In this document: positions 27,901 through 34,814 of the stretch, one piece after another
Layout: each line of letters starts with the position of its first letter
How positions within the stretch are numbered: position 1 is the first letter of the stretch
NCBI GenBank assembly: GCA_017860635.1
Contig: JAGDMK010000006.1
Location: forward strand, 1 to 34,814
Direction: 5' to 3'
Source: Bacteroidota bacterium
Lineage (GTDB): Bacteria > Bacteroidota > Ignavibacteria > UBA10030 > UBA6906
Length of the DNA stretch: 34,814 nucleotides
Translations under genes and position numbers: made by a program
Notes under the pieces: generated by a model
The model's database searches: none
The model's input: the letters and a program-made list of their open reading frames with translations, nothing else
What the model was told of the DNA's origin: nothing

Positions 27901-30900
27901 TTATGATGCAGAAGGCCCCTTGTCCTTCCGTGCAATGAACGTGTACACAGCCGGCACGACAAACAGTGTGAGGGCCGTTGCAAGGACAAGTCCGCCGACG
28001 ACCGCAATACCCATCGACACCCTGCTCTCTGAGCCCGCACCCAGCGCAAGGGCAACGGGGAGGGTCCCCAGAATCGTTGACAGCGCCGTCATCAGAATCG
28101 GACGAAGCCGGGCCACAGAGGCGTCCTGAATTGCCTCACGCAGCGACAACCCCGCCTCCCGGCGCTGGTTGGCAAACTCTACAATGAGGATGCCGTTCTT
28201 CGTGACCAGTCCGATCAACATGATCATCCCGATCTGGCTGAAGATGTTCATAGTCTGATTGAAATACCAGAGGCAGATGAAGGCCCCGCTCAGGGCCAGA
28301 GGGACTGTGAACATGATTGTGAGCGGATCGCGGAAGCTTTCGAACTGCGCGGCAAGCACGAGATAGATCAAGACAAGCGCCAGTGCGAACGCAAACGCGA
28401 GGCTGGACGAACTTTCGGCGAAATCCTTCGATGCACCGTCGAGTGCCGTTCCAAACGAGTCATCGAGGACCTTATCTGCAACCTCGCGCATCGCATCAAT
28501 CCCGTCCCCGATCGTATAGCCCCGCGCGAGGCCGCCCGACACAGTCGCCGAGATGAACCGGTCGAACCGGTAGAGCGAAGGCGGACTGCTCTGTTCCTTC
28601 AGTGTGACGAGATTGTCCAGTTGAACCAGTTCACCGCGGTTGTTCTTGACGAACAGCGATTTCAGATCGACCAGATCATCCCTCTGCTCCCGCTGAACCT
28701 GTCCGATCACCTGGTAGAGCTTCGCGTTCATGACGAAGTAATCGAAACGCTGGCCGCTGAACGCGGCCTGCACAGTCTGTCCGATGTCGCTGGCTGAAAC
28801 CCCCAGAGCCATGGCCCTGTCCCGGTTGATCTCCACCCTCACTTCGGGTTTGTTGAATTTCAGATCCACGTCGACAATCTGGAACTCCGGCCGCTTCTGT
28901 GCTTCAGCCAGGAAGCGCGGAACTGCTTCCTTCAGCTTGTCGAAGTTTTGTGCAAGCAGTACGAACTGAACCGGCAACCCGCGCGTCCGTCCCCCGATCG
29001 TCTGGTCCTGTGTCACAAATGCCCTGGCACCAGTCATCCTCCGCACCATCGTGGAGAGCTGATCCGCGATCTCCTGTTGGGAACGCTGGCGCATCTCCGG
29101 AGGCTCAAGCATCAGGTTGATATTCCCCGAGTTCACCCCTCCACCCCCGCCGCCTGAGGTGATCACGACCATCGCAGCGCGCTCCGGGACCGTGCGTTCG
29201 ATCTCCTTTTCAAGGCCCCTCATGTACACATCCATGTATTCGAACGTCGCTCCTTCCGGTCCGGTGGCACGGATGCGCATCTGGCTCCGATCCTCGAGGG
29301 GAGCAAGCTCCGACTGCAGAGTCGCTCCAATCACGAGAATGAGGGCAAATGCAGCCCCGATCACGGCAAATGCCAACCACCGGCGGTCCAAAAACGCAGC
29401 AAGGTTCGACCTGTACCAATCCCCCATCCCGCTGAAGAAAGGCTCTGTCTTCTGGTAGAATCTGCTGTGGTGCTGATGCTGTTTCAGGATGCGGGACGCC
29501 ATCATGGGCGTCAGGGTGAGCGCTACGAACGCCGAGATGATAACGGAACCGGATAACACGATGCCGAACTCTTTGAACAGACGGCCGGTAATGCCCTGAA
29601 GGAAGATGACCGGCATGAACACCGCTACGAGTGCAAGCGTGGTGGCAATGATGGCGAAGTACACTTCAGCGGAACCCCGCACTCCCGCTTCCCTCGGCGC
29701 CATTCCGCTTTCGACTTTCTTGAAGACGTTCTCCAGCACCACGATGGCGTCATCCACCACAAGCCCGATGGCCAGGACGATCCCCAGCAATGTCAGGATA
29801 TTCACAGAGAAGTCGGCGACGTACATAATGAAGAACGCGCCGATCAGCGAAACGGGCACAGCAAGCATCGGGATGATCGTCGTCCGGAGATCCCGGAGGA
29901 ACACATAGATGACCAGGAAGACAAGCACGAACGCGAGGATGACAGTCTCCGCCACTTCCGATACTGCCTGGCGGATATACTTCGATGTATCAAACGCGAC
30001 ACCCAGGCCGATGTCCTCCGGCAGGTCACGTTTCAGGGTCTCCATGCGGCGATAGGCTTCGTCGACGATCGATATGTAATTGGCCCCCGGACGCGGGATA
30101 AGCACCACCCCCACCATCGCCTGGCCGTCGCGGCGCATAATGCTGCGGTAGTTCTCCGGGCCCAGCTCCGCGGTGCCGATGTCGCGGAAGCGTATGATCC
30201 GTCCCGCGGACTCCCGGATGATGAGGTTGTTGAACTCTTCCGGAGTAGTAAGCCGGCTCATCGTGCGCACGGTCAGCTCGGTGCGGGAACCTTCGATTCT
30301 GCCGGAAGGAAGCTCCACATTTTCTCGCAGGACTGCGTTGCGCACATCCAGCGGCGACAACCGGTAGGCAGCCAGCCGGGCGGGATCCATCCAGAGCCGC
30401 ATCGCATACCGCTTCTCTCCCCAGATCTGCACCTCGCTCACGCCGGGGATTGTCTGCAACCGCTCCTTGAACACATTCGTGGCAATGTCGGTCAGCTGAA
30501 GCAGATCCCGGCGGCTGCTCTTGATGTTCAGGAACAGAATCGGCACAGCGTCGGCATCAGCCTTGAGCACAACAGGAGGATCGGCATCGGAGGGAAGCAT
30601 GCGTACAGCCCGGGAGACCTTGTCCCGGACATCGTTTGCCGCAGCCTCCATGTCCACCCCCAGCTCGAACTCGATGGTGATATTCGAGCGACCTTCAGCG
30701 CTGGTGGATTTGATGGAACGGATGCCCGCTATGCCGCTGATAGTTTCTTCAAGCGGCTCGGTGATCTGGGACTCGATCACATCTGCGTTGGCGCCGGTGT
30801 ACGACGCGGACACCGTCACGACGGGAGGATCGACGCTGGGATATTCGCGCACGCCGAGAAAGGTGTAGCCGATGACGCCGAAGAGGATGATGGCGACGGA

Positions 30901-30951
30901 CATCACGATCGCCAGCACGGGACGACGGATGGAGGTTTCAGCGAGGCTCAT
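27901..30951 (-). CDS. RND efflux transporter permease, HAE1/AcrB-like
   Basis: MSLAETSIRRPVLAIVMSVAIILFGVIGY; TM4 AIGLVVDDAIVVLENV; TM10 GLVTKNGILIVEFANQ; RPILMTALSTILGTLPVALALG. Confidence 0.96.
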   Translation of the reverse strand: MSLAETSIRRPVLAIVMSVAIILFGVIGYTFLGVREYPSVDPPVVTVSASYTGANADVIESQITEPLEETISGIAGIRSIKSTSAEGRSNITIEFELGVDMEAAANDVRDKVSRAVRMLPSDADPPVVLKADADAVPILFLNIKSSRRDLLQLTDIATNVFKERLQTIPGVSEVQIWGEKRYAMRLWMDPARLAAYRLSPLDVRNAVLRENVELPSGRIEGSRTELTVRTMSRLTTPEEFNNLIIRESAGRIIRFRDIGTAELGPENYRSIMRRDGQAMVGVVLIPRPGANYISIVDEAYRRMETLKRDLPEDIGLGVAFDTSKYIRQAVSEVAETVILAFVLVFLVIYVFLRDLRTTIIPMLAVPVSLIGAFFIMYVADFSVNILTLLGIVLAIGLVVDDAIVVLENVFKKVESGMAPREAGVRGSAEVYFAIIATTLALVAVFMPVIFLQGITGRLFKEFGIVLSGSVIISAFVALTLTPMMASRILKQHQHHSRFYQKTEPFFSGMGDWYRSNLAAFLDRRWLAFAVIGAAFALILVIGATLQSELAPLEDRSQMRIRATGPEGATFEYMDVYMRGLEKEIERTVPERAAMVVITSGGGGGGVNSGNINLMLEPPEMRQRSQQEIADQLSTMVRRMTGARAFVTQDQTIGGRTRGLPVQFVLLAQNFDKLKEAVPRFLAEAQKRPEFQIVDVDLKFNKPEVRVEINRDRAMALGVSASDIGQTVQAAFSGQRFDYFVMNAKLYQVIGQVQREQRDDLVDLKSLFVKNNRGELVQLDNLVTLKEQSSPPSLYRFDRFISATVSGGLARGYTIGDGIDAMREVADKVLDDSFGTALDGASKDFAESSSSLAFAFALALVLIYLVLAAQFESFRDPLTIMFTVPLALSGAFICLWYFNQTMNIFSQIGMIMLIGLVTKNGILIVEFANQRREAGLSLREAIQDASVARLRPILMTALSTILGTLPVALALGAGSESRVSMGIAVVGGLVLATALTLFVVPAVYTFIARKDKGPSAS

Positions 30952-30959
30952 CGTTGGCC

Positions 30960-32027
30960 TTACTCCACCGCCGTGAGCTGAACGGGAAGTCCCGGCGCAA
31001 GCTGCAGCATGCCTGTCGTAATGACCGTGTCACCGGCCATCAGACCCGAAAGAATCTGCACGCGGGTTTCCGTTCGCACGCCGATGCGAACCTGTGCCTG
31101 CTCCGCCTTCCCGCTGCGCTGGATGAACACCTTCTGGCCGCCGAGTTCGGGAACGATGGCCTGGCTCGGTACCATGAGGGCCGCATCGAAGCGTTCCAGC
31201 TCGAGCACAACCTCAGCGAACCCGCCAGGAAGAAGGCGTCCGCCCGCATTCCGGGCGATGGCACGAACCTGCAGGGTTCTGGTGTCCGGATCAATCTTCG
31301 GCTCAATGGCAAAGATTTTTCCGGCATACACCTCCTCCGATCCTGCACGGGTGAACTGGATCGACTGTCCCACGCGCACGGTCTGTGCATACCGTTCCGG
31401 CACTGCAAAATCCACCTTCACCTGCTCGAGATTCTGCAGACTCGCGATGCGGGTCGTCGAGGACACGTAACTCCCCTCGCTGACGTAGCGGAGCCCGATA
31501 CGACCCGCAAACGGAGCACGGATATCCGTCTTCTCCAGACGGGCCTGGTAGTACTTGGCCTCTGCCTTGATCGAATTCAGCTCGTTCAGGGCGATCTCGT
31601 AGTCTTCCGGGCTGATGTTCTGTTTGTCGAAAAGGAGACGGCGACGGCGTTCTTTCTCTTCGGCCAGTTTCACCTGGGACTCAAGCTTCAGAAGCTGTGC
31701 CTGAATCTCGTCACTGTTGATCTTAACGAGCAGGTCTCCCTTCTTCACCATCGTCCCTTCCTGGAAAATGATCCGGTCGATTTTGCCGGCGATCTCGCTG
31801 CGCAGCTCCACCTCTTCATTGGCCAGGATTGTGCCCGTTGCGCGGATGGAATTAGTCAGCGGTTCCGGCCGGAGTACGATTGCGGTGACCGGCAGGCGGA
31901 CATCGCGCTGGCCGAAGCCTCCAGGGGCACCACCGGACGTGGAAAACAGTTTGAGGCGCGGGCTGAGGATGATTGCGATAACGAGGAGAATCCCTGCACC
32001 AATCAGGACACGGGTCTTTGTTTTCAT
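30960..32027 (-). CDS. Efflux RND transporter periplasmic adaptor (membrane fusion protein)
   Basis: N-terminal TM; VELRSEIAGKIDRIIFQEGTMVKKGDLLVKIN; TDIRAPFAGRIGLRYVSEGSYVS; PSQAIVPELGGQKVF. Confidence 0.94.
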   Translation of the reverse strand: MKTKTRVLIGAGILLVIAIILSPRLKLFSTSGGAPGGFGQRDVRLPVTAIVLRPEPLTNSIRATGTILANEEVELRSEIAGKIDRIIFQEGTMVKKGDLLVKINSDEIQAQLLKLESQVKLAEEKERRRRLLFDKQNISPEDYEIALNELNSIKAEAKYYQARLEKTDIRAPFAGRIGLRYVSEGSYVSSTTRIASLQNLEQVKVDFAVPERYAQTVRVGQSIQFTRAGSEEVYAGKIFAIEPKIDPDTRTLQVRAIARNAGGRLLPGGFAEVVLELERFDAALMVPSQAIVPELGGQKVFIQRSGKAEQAQVRIGVRTETRVQILSGLMAGDTVITTGMLQLAPGLPVQLTAVE

Positions 32028-32060
32028 ACCTTCACTACACGTGGGATCATCGTGAGTACT

Positions 32061-32089
32061 AATGTATCAAGATGTCCCAGGAAATGCAA
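32061..32089 (-). promoter_or_regulatory. Putative promoter of the second MFP-RND operon
   Basis: Minus strand TTGCAT (32089-32084), 17 nt, TACATT (32066-32061); start codon at 32027. Confidence 0.45.
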
Positions 32090-32150
32090 TGAATCACTGC
32101 CGCCCCCAATACCGAGGCAGGCATCGAAAGGATCCCGGGCCAAATGCCGG

Positions 32151-33392
32151 TCACTCTTCCGATGACCGTTCCAGTCTTGCACTACGCAGTACTTCCTCCC
32201 ATACGCGGAGGAAGTTTCCCCCGCAGATCTTTTCAATCGCCGGCTCATCATAGCCCAGGAGCAGCAGTTCCCGGATCAGATTGGGGTATCCCGTAACATC
32301 CTTCATCCCTGTCGGGAGATCATCTCCCAACCCTTCGAAATCCGATCCCAGCCCAACATAGTCGACGCCGACGAGCTTCGCCACGTGGTCGATGTGCTTT
32401 GCGATGTCACGCACATCGGCATACGGAACACCTTTCTCGCGGCGATACGACCGGGTGTATTCCACCGCCTTCTCATCAAGATGATGGAGATTGTGTTCAC
32501 GCAGGTACTGCCCGACGCTATCGCCTACGGTGGCCATCTGCTGGCGGATGCTGTCCACGAGGAATGACGATGCGAAGTTGATCTGGATCACTCCGCCATG
32601 GGCTGCCAGTTCACGTATCATCTCATCGCTCATGTTCCGCTCCAGCCCCGGCGTGAACGCACGGCATGAGGAATGAGTGGCAACCACCGGGGCGGTAGAC
32701 AGACGCAGAGTCTGGGTGAATGCACTGTCGGACATATGCGATACATCGATGATCATGCCCACCCGGTTCATCTCGCCAATCACTTCCCTGCCAAACGGAC
32801 TCAGGCCCCCCCACGTGTGAGTGGTGTCAAATGATGCATCTGCGAGCGAATTGTCCCGTGCATGAACCAGCGTGATATACCGGATGCCGCGGTCAAAGAA
32901 CATCCGCACATTGCGGAGATCATGCTCAAGCGGTATGCCGTTTTCCATTCCCAGGGAGAACAGCACCTGGCTGCCTCCGAGCCGGGACCGGACTTCGTCC
33001 GGCGTCCGGGCGAAGGCGAACTTGCCGGGCGACCGCTTCACCAGGCCTTCAACCAGCGCTATCTGGCGGAGAGCGTGCTCCAGTGCTCCGCCGGCCTCTT
33101 CAAGACGCTGGGGTACATAGACGGCAAGGAAGGCTGCTTTGAGCCCGCCTTCACGTGCACGCGGATAGTCGAAATCCGTTGTGAATGTCCGCTCGCTGAT
33201 GTCCGCCATCCGTGCCGTCAGTCGGTACGGAACATCCATATGCGAATCCAGAATCAGTATCCGCCGGGCGAGTGCCGATGCCCGGTCCTGCAGGGACGTG
33301 TCAGCAGGTCCTGCAGGTCCGCACGCCCGCACGAAGGATGTCGCTGCGACGAGCGCGAACACGACAGCTGAATACCCGGGCACTCTCGTCAT
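32151..33392 (-). CDS. Membrane dipeptidase (peptidase family M19, renal dipeptidase)
   Basis: LILDSHMDVPYRL, YITLVHARDNSLADASFDT, VVATHSSCRAFTPGLERNMSDEMIRELAAHGGVIQINF, YVGLGSDFEGLGDDLPTGMKDV. Confidence 0.94.
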   Translation of the reverse strand: MTRVPGYSAVVFALVAATSFVRACGPAGPADTSLQDRASALARRILILDSHMDVPYRLTARMADISERTFTTDFDYPRAREGGLKAAFLAVYVPQRLEEAGGALEHALRQIALVEGLVKRSPGKFAFARTPDEVRSRLGGSQVLFSLGMENGIPLEHDLRNVRMFFDRGIRYITLVHARDNSLADASFDTTHTWGGLSPFGREVIGEMNRVGMIIDVSHMSDSAFTQTLRLSTAPVVATHSSCRAFTPGLERNMSDEMIRELAAHGGVIQINFASSFLVDSIRQQMATVGDSVGQYLREHNLHHLDEKAVEYTRSYRREKGVPYADVRDIAKHIDHVAKLVGVDYVGLGSDFEGLGDDLPTGMKDVTGYPNLIRELLLLGYDEPAIEKICGGNFLRVWEEVLRSARLERSSEE

Positions 33393-33419
33393 CTTGTCAC
33401 TCCGGAATCCCTTTTGAAT

Positions 33420-34421
33420 TCACCCGTTGCCCGCAACAGCACGATCCAGGACACGCTGGTTTGCCAGTCCATTTTCTCCCGGAGTAAGAAGCGGCGATCC
33501 CGTCCGGATGGCTTCCATGAAATTCGCGATCTCTTCGACGTACAGGTTCGGGACCTCAAAGACTTCCTCGACGGGCTCAGCCGGATGTGTGTCTCTGGAT
33601 GTATCAATCCTCAGACGGACGGTAATGCCGCCGACGGTGAAATCATCCGCGGTCATTCTGCCATCCATGCCCAGAATTTCAATCTCTTTCCGTCGCACCG
33701 GCGCAGCGTACGAGCAGAAAATCGAACCGAGTGTCCCGCGGCTGAACCGCAGAGCCAGTTGGGCACTTTCTTCAGTTCGTTGTGACGTCGGGATCGGCTC
33801 GAGCACAGAACGGACGGTCTCCACCTCGTCGTCCAGTACAAACCGGAGGGTATCGAGGCAATGTACGCCGACATCAAAAACGGGTCCGCCGCCTGCGACA
33901 CCGCGGTCCCGCAACCATAGCCGTTGTGAGAGGCGCCCGTCGTAAATGAAATCAGCCCGGGCGGAGACAAGCTTCCCCAGACGACCTGAGCGGACGACAT
34001 CCCTCATGCGTTGCGCAAGAGGCGAGAAGCGGATCATGTGTCCGACCATAAGCCGGACGTTGTGGCGTGCGCACTCCGCGATCATCTCCTCCGCTTCACG
34101 CGCGTTCACAGCCATCGGCTTTTCGACCAGCACGTGTTTGCCCGCACGCGCGGCGGCGATCGTCTCGGCACGGTGCGCGGCATTCGCCGAAACGATGAAC
34201 ACCGCATCGACGTCAGGATGTGCCACCAGCTCCTCCGCAGTGGCAAATGCGAGCGGGATCTCTCCCGCTTTCGCCATTGCCCGTGCGGCGTCAAGGGATC
34301 GTTTCTGCACGGCAATCAGTGCGGCGCCGGGCGTCGCCCTGATGGCCGGAGCGATCGCGCGCTCGGCAAAGCTGCCAAACCCGATAATCCCGAACCGCAG
34401 GGGTGTTTTCTGGTCAGCCAT
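33420..34421 (-). CDS. Gfo/Idh/MocA family oxidoreductase
   Basis: FGIIGFGSFAERAIAPAI Rossmann motif, DAVFIVSANAAHRAETIAAARAGKHVLVEKPMAV; AAGGAG SD before ATG 34421 (ORF track start 34436). Confidence 0.94.
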   Translation of the reverse strand: MADQKTPLRFGIIGFGSFAERAIAPAIRATPGAALIAVQKRSLDAARAMAKAGEIPLAFATAEELVAHPDVDAVFIVSANAAHRAETIAAARAGKHVLVEKPMAVNAREAEEMIAECARHNVRLMVGHMIRFSPLAQRMRDVVRSGRLGKLVSARADFIYDGRLSQRLWLRDRGVAGGGPVFDVGVHCLDTLRFVLDDEVETVRSVLEPIPTSQRTEESAQLALRFSRGTLGSIFCSYAAPVRRKEIEILGMDGRMTADDFTVGGITVRLRIDTSRDTHPAEPVEEVFEVPNLYVEEIANFMEAIRTGSPLLTPGENGLANQRVLDRAVAGNG

Positions 34422-34498
34422 CGGATTCTCCTTCACTGCATGGGGGGGAAGTCATGCTCCTGTGAGATCAGCACGGGGGTGCACTCCCTGAACGTGCA

Positions 34499-34538
34499 AG
34501 AGGAGAGCAGCACCAACTCCACACTGCTGCTCTCCTCT
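34499..34538. other. Perfect 14-bp inverted repeat between ferritin and oxidoreductase genes
   Basis: AGAGGAGAGCAGCA (34499-34512), 12-nt loop, TGCTGCTCTCCTCT (34525-34538). Confidence 0.7.
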
Positions 34539-34588
34539 CACACAATTGGACACAGACACGCTGAGGCATCAGCTACCCAGGGTCCTGC

Positions 34589-34814
34589 TTACTTCCCCCG
34601 GCTTCCGAGCTGGCGATCCAGCATGATCAGAGGCGTGCCGCTGTCACCGATCATCTTCAGCTGCTCGATGATCAGGCCTGCATTCTTTTCTTCTTCAACC
34701 TGCTCTTTGATGAACCACTGCAGCTCAACCTGCGACGCGTAGTCGTTCTCCTTCAGCGCAAGCGCATAAAGCTTGTTGATCATCCCTGTCACTTTCTGCT
34801 CGTGCGCCAGCACC
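34589..34814 (-). CDS. Ferritin, C-terminal part (truncated by window end)
   Basis: [53 protein letters not shown] matches ferritin helix C/D layout; the true start lies beyond the window. Confidence 0.88.
   Translation of the reverse strand, partial: VLAHEQKVTGMINKLYALALKENDYASQVELQWFIKEQVEEEKNAGLIIEQLKMIGDSGTPLIMLDRQLGSRGK

Noticed and set aside
30954-32165. 403-aa plus-strand ORF opposite the MFP gene
   Set aside because: Shadow ORF of a clear membrane fusion protein; low-complexity composition.

Overview
This ~34.8 kb window of GC-rich bacterial DNA looks mostly like conserved chromosome. Gene content, a DUF4296-like lipoprotein, Ig-like 'SGGPPD' lipoprotein and SPOR lipoproteins suggest the Bacteroidota/Ignavibacteria/FCB group; this is inference. 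Plus-strand genes: DUF4296-like lipoprotein, FAH-family hydrolase, M23 peptidase, valS, GlcD-like FAD oxidase, deoC, two tandem SPOR lipoproteins, rpmB, pgsA, pgpA and cinA. Minus-strand genes: purM, Ig-like lipoprotein, mltG, tsaD, an efflux cluster with two RND pumps behind one membrane fusion protein, two alpha/beta hydrolases, a second RND+MFP pair, an M19 dipeptidase, a Gfo/Idh/MocA oxidoreductase and a truncated ferritin. I found no CRISPR array, rRNA, tRNA, transposase, integrase or defence gene, and no clearly novel multi-gene system. Items most worth a second look: (1) deoC with an amphipathic, encapsulation-peptide-like N-terminus and a Cys-rich linker, with no microcompartment shell genes in the window; (2) a putative three-stem structured RNA at about 12083-12177 ending in a T6 tract; (3) a dual-RND, single-MFP efflux cluster; (4) promoters placed so that deoC and tsaD would be leaderless; (5) an 8-codon leader ORF overlapping the cinA start (ATGA); (6) several long perfect intergenic hairpins. 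All calls come from reading the sequence; no homology search or folding was run.
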